From assembly GCA_030616425.1 (NCBI GenBank), contig JAUWXJ010000001.1, positions 1 to 55,702 on the forward strand: a DNA stretch of 55,702 nucleotides. The letters are read 5' to 3'. Positions 35,133-43,090 of the stretch are shown here, piece after piece (the stretch's first letter is position 1; every line of letters starts with the position of its first letter). Origin of the DNA: Desulfobacterales bacterium (GTDB taxonomy: Bacteria; Desulfobacterota; Desulfobacteria; Desulfobacterales; C00003060). A program made the translations under genes and the position numbers. The notes under the pieces are model-generated. The model saw only the letters and a list, made by a program, of their open reading frames with translations. It searched no databases and was not told the origin of the DNA.

Positions 35133-35559
35133 GAAATTTGCCTGTAAGAATCTGGTGTCTCCTTTGCCGTTCAAAATAGGCCAAATCCCCTGCTCTGCGC
35201 AAGACGTACAGTTCATACTCCGCGGTTTCGTCCGGGGCGGCTGTGAAGAGGAGTTCGCCTTGAATTACTTCCAAGGCAAGGAAAGGTGAGGCTTCAGGAA
35301 GGATCACGAGATCCACCCGGCGAACCCCGAATAAGTTTTCCAAATCAATCGTCAATCTCACCCTGTCTCTCTCACTCAGACGGACGCCTGTAGCAGTGAG
35401 CACACCCATATCAACATCCGAGCCATATCTGTCATCCATCCGACCTGTCCCGCGCACATATTGGAATACCTCTTTTGCCCGGCTGCCAAACACATAGAGG
35501 CTGTCAATCCGGTATTCACGGCAAAGGGATTGGATGCTTTTTAATATTTCCGCTTTCAT
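35095..35559 (-). CDS. mntA: MntA-like nucleotidyltransferase antitoxin
   Basis: A protein of about 154 residues when started at ATG 35559 (MKAEILKSIQSL); the frame is open 21 codons further. It is a minimal nucleotidyltransferase with LYVFGSRAKE and SDVDMGVL, plus a later VDLVILPEA with the third acidic residue. Such proteins AMPylate the HepT toxin and neutralise it. About 20 residues separate the GS and DXD parts, against about 10 in most MntA proteins, which points to an inserted loop (VFQYVRGTGRMDD). It precedes and overlaps hepT. Confidence 0.85.
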   Translation of the reverse strand: MKAEILKSIQSLCREYRIDSLYVFGSRAKEVFQYVRGTGRMDDRYGSDVDMGVLTATGVRLSERDRVRLTIDLENLFGVRRVDLVILPEASPFLALEVIQGELLFTAAPDETAEYELYVLRRAGDLAYFERQRRHQILTGKFHDTFNASRKNHR

Positions 35560-35710
35560 TGGAGCACTTGATACGAACAGAGCATCGTATTCTAACCACT
35601 TCCGATACCTACACAATATCATTAGCCTTTTTAATACAAGACTACACTAAGCCCACTCTATGGTCAAGGAACTTTTGTCTGGAGAATTTCACATACCCGC
35701 CTGCCATCGC

Positions 35711-35904
35711 CTCCCCCACCCCGGCATTCTCATAAGCCCCCACTCGATACATTAAACCCGAGCCACCATATGTTGCGGCTCTTTTTGCCTTGACACACAA
35801 CCCCATTTTTCCTATACTCCCCCCACCAAAAAGCAACTTCTTATCAAACACACAACTCCATTTTTCCTATACTCGTCCCACCAAAAAGGGACTTCTTATC
35901 AAAT
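35711..35904 (+). repeat. promoter-bearing repeat, copy A with a partial tandem second unit
   Basis: Bases 35711-35848 align with 38158-38299 at high identity, and 35849-35904 repeats the last 57 bases of the unit. Shared blocks include GCATTCTCATAAGCCCCCAC, ACCACCATATG, CCTTGACACACAAC and ACCAAAAAG. The unit contains a hairpin (GAGCC / GGCTC then TTTTT at 35760-35786) and a promoter-like pair. It lies upstream of the plus-strand radical SAM gene. I recognise no insertion-sequence ends. The 35560-36185 gap otherwise holds no gene. Confidence 0.85.
35790..35818 (+). promoter_or_regulatory. sigma70-type promoter inside repeat copy A
   Basis: TTGACA at 35790-35795, a 17-base spacer, and TATACT at 35813-35818, reading toward the radical SAM gene. 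Both hexamers are at or near consensus with ideal spacing. The partial tandem unit repeats the -10 (35868-35873) without the -35. Confidence 0.65.
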
Positions 35905-35914
35905 CCTAGATCCC

Positions 35915-35943
35915 TTGACATATCAAGAAGATAAAGATATGTT
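35915..35943 (+). promoter_or_regulatory. second sigma70-type promoter upstream of radical SAM gene
   Basis: TTGACA at 35915-35920, a 17-base spacer, and TATGTT at 35938-35943, on the plus strand just after repeat copy A. It would give a leader of about 240 bases before the radical SAM start codon. This element is outside the repeat proper. Confidence 0.5.
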
Positions 35944-36185
35944 ACGGCCAATCATCGCACGTCCAGTTCATACGATATCCGATCATACCGACAGGCCGAT
36001 TCTGCTCAAGCTCCACTTCTCTATCAGGCGGGGCAAGGTTTTCGCATTCTTTTCAACTCACAAATCAATGTCATTGACTCACAAATACAAAAAGAGGGCG
36101 GAAGATTCAATTGCAGTGATCGGCACAATAGCCTGGGAAGACCTGACTCCCCGCCATGGGCCTTGAACCTTAAAGAGAAAAACAA

Positions 36186-37598
36186 TTGAAGATCACTATT
36201 ATTTTTCCCGGCAGAAGTCTCGAAACGGCAAAGCCTACGGGTTCGGTCATGCCATTGGCCCCGACATTGTTGGCTGCCTTAACGCCAGACGAACACGAGG
36301 TTTGCCTGGTGGACATGTTCTTTGGCGACAAGGTTGACTATGAATCTGATGTAGACGTTGTGGCCATCACGGTTCGCACGCCTTTGGCCGTGATTGCATA
36401 CGAGATAGCCGATAGTTTCCTCAAAAAAGGTAAGAAAGTTATTCTAGGAGGGCCGCACATCTTTGCCTTTCCCGAAGAGGCCAAACAGCATGCAACTGCC
36501 GTGGCAATCGGTGAAGGGGAAGGGCTTTGGCCAATTATCCTCAAGGACGCAGAACAAAACAAGCTAAAGGATTTCTACGTGTGCGGACCCTATGGGGTAG
36601 AGAGACTGGACGGTGCCGTCTATCACAAAAAAGAAAGACCGACACTGAAGAACCTTCCGATGATGAGACGGGACCTATTGCCCCGCGAGCGCTATTTCAT
36701 GGATTCCATATTCACGACCCGCGGCTGTCCCAACCACTGCCGGTTTTGTCCCGTTACGGATATTTTCGGGCCCAAAATTCGGCACAGGCCCATCGATGAA
36801 GTGGTCGCTGAAATAGAGACCCTCGGCAGACGGTACTTTAGCGTTGACGACAGCGTGTTTGGCCATCCGCAAATTGTGGACCGACCTCAAGAGAATCAGT
36901 ACTACCTTGACCTTTATCGCGAACTGGGACGACTCCGTCGCGGGCGACTTTGGACTGGCGCTGGCGGCTTATCAGCAGTGAATTACAAGAATGGCCGCAA
37001 GATCCTGGAACTTGCTGCTGAAAGTGGCTTGTGCAGCATAGCAGCAGGTCTGGAGTCGATATCCGCGAAAGGCCAGAAACAATCTGGAGGTTGGAAGAAG
37101 CTACACTACACTTCCCCAGATGCCTTTGATATCGAGAGAATGAAGACAAATATCAGAACCATCCAGAGCCTTGGGATTGAAGTTAAGGGGTTCTTCATCA
37201 TCGGTTGGGACGAAGATACTACGGAAACTTACCGCAGAACCCTCGACTTTTGCGACGAATGTAACGTTATCCCTTTCATTTTCACTCTAACTCCCATGCC
37301 CGGCAGCCAGATTTATCGGGAGTATTTGGAGCAAGGGCGGATTCTTACTGATCGTCCTTGGGACCATTACGGTGGCGGCCATATTGTATATGCGCATCCC
37401 ATTATGTCGGAACAGGAGATGTTTGACCTCAATGCCGAGGTTATGACCAAAGGGTACAGCATGAGACGTATCCTCAAAAGGACTCTCCAAGCGGTGAGGT
37501 ACCGATTTTCCTTCGATGTTGCTACAAACTCGTTTTTCACTCAAGTGGGACTGAGAAAGGCATACAGGCAATTGTATGAGCAAAGTCCAAGGCCATAG
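36186..37598 (+). CDS. B12-binding-type radical SAM protein
   Basis: A 470-residue protein. The N-terminal 130 residues look like a cobalamin-binding Rossmann domain (PTLLAALTPDEHEV, DVVAITVRTP, KKVILGGPH), but the classical DXHXXG motif is not obvious. The radical SAM core carries the cluster motif TRGCPNHCRFC (CX3CX2C), followed by FSVDDSVFG and a GWDEDTTE segment. Members modify lipids, peptidic or sugar substrates, often by methylation or rearrangement. The substrate is unknown. The start is TTG 36186, with a purine-rich AAAGAGAAA upstream. It stands alone on the plus strand within an accessory insert flanked by repeats. Confidence 0.88.
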   Translation: MKITIIFPGRSLETAKPTGSVMPLAPTLLAALTPDEHEVCLVDMFFGDKVDYESDVDVVAITVRTPLAVIAYEIADSFLKKGKKVILGGPHIFAFPEEAKQHATAVAIGEGEGLWPIILKDAEQNKLKDFYVCGPYGVERLDGAVYHKKERPTLKNLPMMRRDLLPRERYFMDSIFTTRGCPNHCRFCPVTDIFGPKIRHRPIDEVVAEIETLGRRYFSVDDSVFGHPQIVDRPQENQYYLDLYRELGRLRRGRLWTGAGGLSAVNYKNGRKILELAAESGLCSIAAGLESISAKGQKQSGGWKKLHYTSPDAFDIERMKTNIRTIQSLGIEVKGFFIIGWDEDTTETYRRTLDFCDECNVIPFIFTLTPMPGSQIYREYLEQGRILTDRPWDHYGGGHIVYAHPIMSEQEMFDLNAEVMTKGYSMRRILKRTLQAVRYRFSFDVATNSFFTQVGLRKAYRQLYEQSPRP

Positions 37599-38157
37599 TT
37601 GTTGCAAGAATATGATCCTCGCCTTTGCACGGGAAACATTAGAATTGTATGAAAGACGCAGGAGTGATTGGGCTTTCTTGTTTTTGGGCCAAGGAGGGTT
37701 TTCACATGGCACATAAACGTACGTACGAGGAATTGGAACAAAGGCTTAGGGAGTTAGAACGGGAAGCCCTTGAACGCAAGCGAGTCGAGGAGGCGTTGCG
37801 GGAGACCAACGAGCTTCTGGAGAAGATCTTTTCCACGACCCATCTTTCCATCGCTTACATGGACACGGATTTCAACTTCATCCGAGTAAACCATGCGTAC
37901 GCGGCAGAGGACGGCCGCGAACCAGAGTTTTTCGTCAACAAGAACCACTTTGACCTGTACCCGAATACAAGTAACCAGGCGATCTTCGCTCAAGTTGTCG
38001 AGAAAGGTGAACCGTACACCGTCTACGCGAAGCCTTTTGAATATTCAGAACATCCGGAACGCGGGGTGACATATTGGGACTGGAGTCTTTATCCTGTAAA
38101 GAACTCGTCCGAGGAGGTGGAAGGACTCGTCCTGGGCCTAGTTTGCATGAGATCCGG

Positions 38158-38299
38158 CTCCCCCACCCCCCGCATTCTCATAAGCCCCCACTCAATACGA
38201 TTAACCCGAACCACCATATGCTGCGGCTCCTTTTGCCTTGACACACAACTCCATATTCCCTATATTCGCCCCACCAAAAAGGGACTTCTGATCAAATCA
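38158..38299 (+). repeat. promoter-bearing repeat, copy B
   Basis: The second copy of the repeat at 35711-35848, in the same orientation, lying across the broken end of the PAS gene and next to the 3' end of lpxK. It keeps the full TTGACA-17-TATATT pair. A short AT-rich run of CAAAT words follows it (38299-38330). Together the copies flank about 2.3 kb that contains the radical SAM gene and PAS remnant. Confidence 0.85.
38238..38266 (+). promoter_or_regulatory. sigma70-type promoter inside repeat copy B, antisense to lpxK
   Basis: TTGACA at 38238-38243, a 17-base spacer and TATATT at 38261-38266. It fires on the plus strand into the 3' end of lpxK, which is on the minus strand, so any transcript would be antisense to lpxK. 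Confidence 0.55.
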
Positions 38300-38323
38300 A
38301 ATCAAACAAAAAAACAAATCAAA

Positions 38324-39439
38324 TCAAAAAACGGCTGTCAGTTGGCTCTTTAAATAGTCTTCAAAGCGTTCTGCGTCATCTCCAAATGAAATCGTTATGG
38401 CCAGGATCAGGAGTGGCAGAGTTGGTGGAATCTCAGAATAAATATTGAAATAATCCTTCTCAGTCGTAATGATATTGTCCGCGTTCAGGTCTTTGGCTCT
38501 TTTCCAAATGGAGATCAGGTCATCACTTGAATACAAATGATGGTCTGGAAACTTAAGTGAGCCTGCCACATAGCCTCCAAGCCCGGTAATTTTGGCATGA
38601 AAGTCATCGTTTTGGGCAATGCCAGAAAAGGCAAAAAGCCTTCGCCCTTGCAAGTTGAGCAAATCAAGAGGCTCTTTTTCTCCGGCAACAAATAGACGCT
38701 CAGGCACATGTCCGCATTTGAACATTGGGTGTCCCTGGGCACGGGTTTCTATAACAGAGACCGTGTGAGTTAAACTCTCCTCCTCGTAGCAGCGCGTCAG
38801 CACGAAGGCGTTTGCCCGCTTTAGCTGATCTGCGGGTTCCCGAAGTATACCCCTGGGAACACAATGCCCGTTGCCAAGCGGACGAACGCTATCCAAAAGC
38901 AATAAATCTAAGTCCCGTCTCAATGAGAGGTGCTGAAAGGCATCATCAAGAACCAACACCGATGAACCAAATCTGCTAATGGCAAGCCTGCCAGCCCGGT
39001 AGCGATCTCTTCCGACCAGCACGGGAATGCCTTCCAGTTTTGATGCCAACAGTTGGGGCTCATCTCCCGATGCCCTGGGTCCCATAAGAATTCTCTTTCC
39101 ATCTGAAACGATCCCTCCTGCACGCTGCTGCCTCCCACCGTAGCCACGGCTGATGACAGCTACCTCCAGACCAAGGCCTTTTAACAAATTTGCCACATAG
39201 CGTACCATAGGGGTCTTTCCAGTCCCTCCCACAGTGATATTTCCAATAGATATAACCTTGCATGGCAGCCTCTTTGATCTGAGGATACTATTCTCATACA
39301 GGCTTATTCTGAGCGTCATTGCGACGCGGTATATCTTTGAGCACACGTAAAGCACCCATTCAAGAGGTGACGAAAAGGGTGGATCAGTCATATCTCCTCT
39401 GATCATCACCGCTTCTATTGCCTTCCGAATCGAAGTCAT
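38324..39439 (-). CDS. lpxK: tetraacyldisaccharide 4'-kinase
   Basis: A protein of 371 residues starting at ATG 39439, one base after the waaA stop; a longer frame to 39490 overlaps waaA. It has the LpxK P-loop SIGNITVGGTGKTP, VISRGYGG, VLDDAFQH and TTEKDYFN. LpxK phosphorylates the 4' position of the lipid A disaccharide with ATP at the inner membrane; an N-terminal amphipathic region (LEWVLYVCSKIYRVAM) fits membrane docking. It is the last gene of the waaA-lpxK unit and is followed by repeat copy B. Confidence 0.95.
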   Translation of the reverse strand: MTSIRKAIEAVMIRGDMTDPPFSSPLEWVLYVCSKIYRVAMTLRISLYENSILRSKRLPCKVISIGNITVGGTGKTPMVRYVANLLKGLGLEVAVISRGYGGRQQRAGGIVSDGKRILMGPRASGDEPQLLASKLEGIPVLVGRDRYRAGRLAISRFGSSVLVLDDAFQHLSLRRDLDLLLLDSVRPLGNGHCVPRGILREPADQLKRANAFVLTRCYEEESLTHTVSVIETRAQGHPMFKCGHVPERLFVAGEKEPLDLLNLQGRRLFAFSGIAQNDDFHAKITGLGGYVAGSLKFPDHHLYSSDDLISIWKRAKDLNADNIITTEKDYFNIYSEIPPTLPLLILAITISFGDDAERFEDYLKSQLTAVF

Positions 39440-39440
39440 G

Positions 39441-40754
39441 TCATGGGTCCTGGCACGCTTCCGGTCCACGAGGAGCTGAAAACCTCTCAATCACCCTTAA
39501 CACTCTGGCAACCGCGCCCTGGTTAGTACTAAACACCTTGTAGGCTCGCTCTCCTATCAGACGAGAACGTTCGGTGTCACGCAGGAGAACCTTGACCTGC
39601 TCTAAGAGACTGTCCCTGTTGTCCACCTGAATGGCCCCACCTTCTCGGACAAGCATCTCAGCAATTAGAGCAAAATTAAACATGGATGGCCCAAAGAGCA
39701 CGGGTTTTTTGAAAGCTGCGGGTTCCAGTGGATTCTGTCCACCGAGATTGACCAGACTTTTTCCCACATAAACAACATCGGCAATGGCGTATAGTCGCCT
39801 TAGTTCCCCTATAGTATCTACAATGATCGCCTCTGGTATGACACCAGCATCCATCTTGTTCAATTCGGTCCTCAAAGGAGCGAGCAAGCCAACCTTTTTA
39901 AACATGCGTTGTACTGAGCTGGCCCGATGAGGGTCTCTCGGTGCAATCACCAATACGAGATTGGCAAAACTTTCTCTAAGGGCCTCAAAGCACCACAAAA
40001 GGACCGCCTCTTCCCCCTCATGTGTACTGCCGGCCAAGAACACCCTCGCATCCGCTCCAATCCTCATCGAGGCGCGTAGCCTATTCGTCTCCCCATCAGG
40101 CGCGGCAATTAAGGGCTGATCGAACTTAATGTTTCCAGTAACCTCTACCTTTTCTTTAGCAGCGCCAAGGGATCTAATTCGTTTGGCATCTGTCTCGGTC
40201 TGCATACAACAACAGGCAAAATTTGAAATAATTCTCTTTGTAAAAAAAGATAGCCGCTTGTATCTCGTGTATGAACGCGGTGAAATTCTGCCATTTACAA
40301 GAATGGCGGGCACTCCTTTTTTCTTAACTTCATGCAAAAAATTTGGCCATAGATCTGTCTCGACAAGAAGGAAAAGCCATGGGTTAATTCGACGATTAAG
40401 GTGCCTCACTACCCACAAAAAATCGTAAGGAAAGAAAAAAACAAGATCTACACTTTTAGACAGAGATTCAGTTGCTACCTGGTAGCCACTGTGCGTTGAA
40501 ACCGAACAGACAAGAGCACGATCGGGATATCTCTCCTTGATCGCGTCTATCAAGGTTACGGCCGACAGGACCTCTCCAACCGACAGGGTGTGTATCCATA
40601 TCGGCCGCCCCCGGAATCGGGGCATCCGGAAGCCGGGAAATAACCTCTTCAGTAATGTTGCTCGTCTTTTTTCAAGCGTCAGGGCCTTCACTACAAAAAA
40701 AGGGAGCATTATGATGTTCCCGAGTAAAAATAAAATATTATACAAGAAAATCAT
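39441..40754 (-). CDS. waaA: 3-deoxy-D-manno-octulosonic acid transferase
   Basis: A 437-residue GT30 protein with an N-terminal membrane segment (residues 2-24), IWIHTLSVGEVLSAVTLI holding the catalytic Glu, SPRSYTRY, EVTGNIKFDQP and VYVGKSLVNLGGQNPLEPAAF. It adds Kdo from CMP-Kdo to lipid IVA. It lies downstream of lptG by 12 bases and is translationally linked to lpxK. Whether it adds one or two Kdo residues cannot be told from sequence. Confidence 0.96.
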   Translation of the reverse strand: MIFLYNILFLLGNIIMLPFFVVKALTLEKRRATLLKRLFPGFRMPRFRGRPIWIHTLSVGEVLSAVTLIDAIKERYPDRALVCSVSTHSGYQVATESLSKSVDLVFFFPYDFLWVVRHLNRRINPWLFLLVETDLWPNFLHEVKKKGVPAILVNGRISPRSYTRYKRLSFFTKRIISNFACCCMQTETDAKRIRSLGAAKEKVEVTGNIKFDQPLIAAPDGETNRLRASMRIGADARVFLAGSTHEGEEAVLLWCFEALRESFANLVLVIAPRDPHRASSVQRMFKKVGLLAPLRTELNKMDAGVIPEAIIVDTIGELRRLYAIADVVYVGKSLVNLGGQNPLEPAAFKKPVLFGPSMFNFALIAEMLVREGGAIQVDNRDSLLEQVKVLLRDTERSRLIGERAYKVFSTNQGAVARVLRVIERFSAPRGPEACQDP

Positions 40755-40766
40755 CTCTCAGAAAAC

Positions 40767-41837
40767 TCACTCAACATAGAGCAGAATTACTATACTTAGA
40801 AAAACAAAAATCGTGTTTGTAACCCATGCTGCCAAAAATGGCTGTAAGAGTCCGTTATGTCCTAGTGATATGCAAAGGCCATAAACAACCCAATAGCAAA
40901 AAGCTACTCCGATACCATAGGCAATACCCATGGCTATCCCTTCCTTTTTCCGGTTTCTGACCGAAATGGCTGTCCCCACTAATGTCATGACAAGGCAAAC
41001 AACCGGAAAGGCCAATTTAGCTTGCCAGTCTACCTGATAAGGGGTGGCATCATATCCTTCCTCTTTAACTTTTTGGATATAAGTTGACAGTTCATTGAAG
41101 CTCATCTCTTCGGATTTCTTCACAAGCCTTTTCAGATCCTCAGGAGCAAGATCTATCTTTAGAGTGCGTTGAAGGGGATAGACCACCTGGTAACTTCCAT
41201 CTTCGAGTCGAATCTGTTCCACGCAATCATGCAGCAGCCACCTACCATCTTCATAGATTCCTTTTTTTGCGTCAATGCGTTTAGCAATGTTGAATCTGTC
41301 GTCGAAGAAGTTGAAAGTTACGCCAGATATGCTCTTATCAGCCGGGTTAAAATAGGCTATATGATAAATAGCCCGATTACCTTTGATCCAAATATCCTTT
41401 TGTTTAAAGGTGGCCTCTTGCTTGTTCACCTTCACCTCCCAAATATGATTGGCCTTTGCCATGGTGATTGGGACCACTATCTCAGCAAAGAAAAAGAGAA
41501 AAAGACTAAAAGCCAAACCCAAAACAAAAAGGGATTTCAGAAGGTAATAGGTACTTATCCCGCCACTTTGCAAGGCCACCAGTTCATTATTCCTAGCCAT
41601 CAGGCCAAGGACTATGAGAACAGCCAACAGCACTCCCACTGGCGTTACCTGGGCAATTATTAAGGGGAGCCTGAACATAAAGAAAATAAGTGCTTGCGAT
41701 ATGGGAACCATGGACTCAAGAAAATCATCGATCTTTTCAAAGAAATCGACAACCAAATAGATAGTCATGGCTGCTGCCAAGACAATAGCAAAATTCTTCA
41801 GTACCTCTCTGATCAAGTATTTGTGAATTATCTGCAC
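40767..41837 (-). CDS. lptG: LPS export ABC transporter permease LptG
   Basis: A 356-residue YjgP/YjgQ permease with the family layout: three N-terminal membrane segments (FAIVLAAAMTIYLVVDF; LPLIIAQVTPVGVLLAVLIVLG; LFVLGLAFSLFLFFFAEIVVP), a periplasmic beta-jellyroll (residues about 130-255), then three C-terminal segments. With LptF and the LptB ATPase it extracts LPS from the inner membrane. lptB is not in the window. It follows lptF closely; the F/G assignment rests on order and on IIHKYLIREVLKNF. Confidence 0.9.
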   Translation of the reverse strand: MQIIHKYLIREVLKNFAIVLAAAMTIYLVVDFFEKIDDFLESMVPISQALIFFMFRLPLIIAQVTPVGVLLAVLIVLGLMARNNELVALQSGGISTYYLLKSLFVLGLAFSLFLFFFAEIVVPITMAKANHIWEVKVNKQEATFKQKDIWIKGNRAIYHIAYFNPADKSISGVTFNFFDDRFNIAKRIDAKKGIYEDGRWLLHDCVEQIRLEDGSYQVVYPLQRTLKIDLAPEDLKRLVKKSEEMSFNELSTYIQKVKEEGYDATPYQVDWQAKLAFPVVCLVMTLVGTAISVRNRKKEGIAMGIAYGIGVAFCYWVVYGLCISLGHNGLLQPFLAAWVTNTIFVFLSIVILLYVE

Positions 41838-41845
41838 AGAATCAG

Positions 41846-43024
41846 CTATCCTCTTTTTCCAATAGACCTAAACCACTGAAAAATTCTAAGGGCAATCATG
41901 ACTGCCTTTGCAGGCCGTTCGTTAGCCGTGATGAACATGAGATAGGCAGCAATGCTCCCTATGATTATATTTGGAACCCACATGCCAACAATAGGTGGGC
42001 AGATACCTCCCTCCCCAAGAACCCAACCCGCAGAGAGAAGTGTATAGTAAATAAGAAAAAAGAACAGACCAAGAACTATTCCAAAAGATCGCTTTGCAGA
42101 CTTTGATTGGAGCCCTAACGGGACAGCTACGAACCCAAGAACAAAACATGCAAAGGGGATTGAAATTTTCTTGTGATATTCCATCAAACTCAAATAGTAG
42201 TTGGCATCATTCTTCATGACCTCATTCAAACTCTGGCGCAACTCTGACCAACTCATCTCTTTCCTACTCTTTCGACCATCTTTTACTCGAGACAGGACCT
42301 TGGCGAGATCGAGGTAAAAATCATAGGTATCAAACTTAACAGAATGCACTGTCTTTTTGTCCTCTGTGAGCTGATTAATAATCCCGCCGTACAGCCTCAA
42401 CTGAAAGGCAAGTCTTTCTGGATCGCAAAAGAACTCTCCCCTGGGAGCAACTATAGTGCTCAGCATACCAGACGCTCGCCGGTCTTCGACAAACACATCC
42501 GTCAGGGTTTTGTTTTTTGAATCGATTTTGCTCACATACAGCATAACACCCTTGAAACTATCGTTGAATGTCCTTCCTTTCAGTCCTATGTGAATATTCG
42601 ACCTGGCAGTTTCGAACAGCAGGTTCTTAAAAGAAAGCCGACCCCACGGTGATCCATTTAGGCACATAAAACCCGTCGCCAAGAACCCAATAAAGCAGAA
42701 GACTAATACTGGAGGAAGAAGCTTGTAGAGATTAACCCCGCTCGCTTTCAGGGCAACGATTTCATAATCATTTGACAATCTCAGGAAAGCAAACAGCACA
42801 GCCATCATGACAGACATAGGAATAACAAAAACAAGGAAAGAAGGCATACAATATATCAACATCAACAGGACAGAGGAAAGACTCACGCTATGGTTGACGA
42901 TCAGATCTGTGATATCTAGTATCTTGGCCATCAAGAAAATGAGGGTAAATAAGAGCAGGTTGATGACAAACAGAGGTATCATCTCGCTGAAAAGATATCT
43001 GCTAATAACGGCGTTGATTTTCAT
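41846..43024 (-). CDS. lptF: LPS export ABC transporter permease LptF
   Basis: A 392-residue paralog of LptG with the same six-segment and periplasmic beta-domain layout. It starts INAVISRYLFSEMIPLFVINLLL, a typical LptF opening, and has LASPWGRL-like residues before the periplasmic domain. Near the C-terminus, CFVLGFVAVPLGLQSKSAKRSFG is the cytoplasmic coupling region contacted by the ATPase. It is coupled to lptG by 8 bases and follows msbA. Confidence 0.9.
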   Translation of the reverse strand: MKINAVISRYLFSEMIPLFVINLLLFTLIFLMAKILDITDLIVNHSVSLSSVLLMLIYCMPSFLVFVIPMSVMMAVLFAFLRLSNDYEIVALKASGVNLYKLLPPVLVFCFIGFLATGFMCLNGSPWGRLSFKNLLFETARSNIHIGLKGRTFNDSFKGVMLYVSKIDSKNKTLTDVFVEDRRASGMLSTIVAPRGEFFCDPERLAFQLRLYGGIINQLTEDKKTVHSVKFDTYDFYLDLAKVLSRVKDGRKSRKEMSWSELRQSLNEVMKNDANYYLSLMEYHKKISIPFACFVLGFVAVPLGLQSKSAKRSFGIVLGLFFFLIYYTLLSAGWVLGEGGICPPIVGMWVPNIIIGSIAAYLMFITANERPAKAVMIALRIFQWFRSIGKRG

Positions 43025-43090
43025 CTATTTTTGGGCTTATGAGGTAGGTCTTTGTAAGTAGATGCCACCCGCAGGATAGACCTTTTGGCA

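Larger units (their letters stand above)
37706..38353 (+). pseudogene. PAS-domain sensor gene truncated by repeat copy B
   Basis: The start ATG 37706 follows AAGGAGG. The product opens with a charged coiled coil (RTYEELEQRLRELEREALE), then a PAS domain (LLEKIFSTTHLSIAYMDTD, FVNKNHFDLYPN, YWDWSLYPVKN). Homologous sensor kinases continue after VEGLVLGLV with a linker and more PAS or kinase domains. Here the text changes at about 38146 into the repeat (CMRSGSPTP and onward) and the frame runs out at 38353, overlapping the end of lpxK. It is therefore a remnant: the sensor input without any output domain. Confidence 0.8.

Noticed and set aside
35642..35851. A 69-codon minus-strand open frame across repeat copy A
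   Set aside because: Copy B translated the same way has stop codons in the corresponding frame, and the sequence matches no family I know. It is more likely a by-product of the repeat.
35560..36185. Integron or CRISPR-like array near the radical SAM gene
   Set aside because: There are only two full repeat copies and one partial unit, with no regular spacers and no attC-like core sites or integrase.
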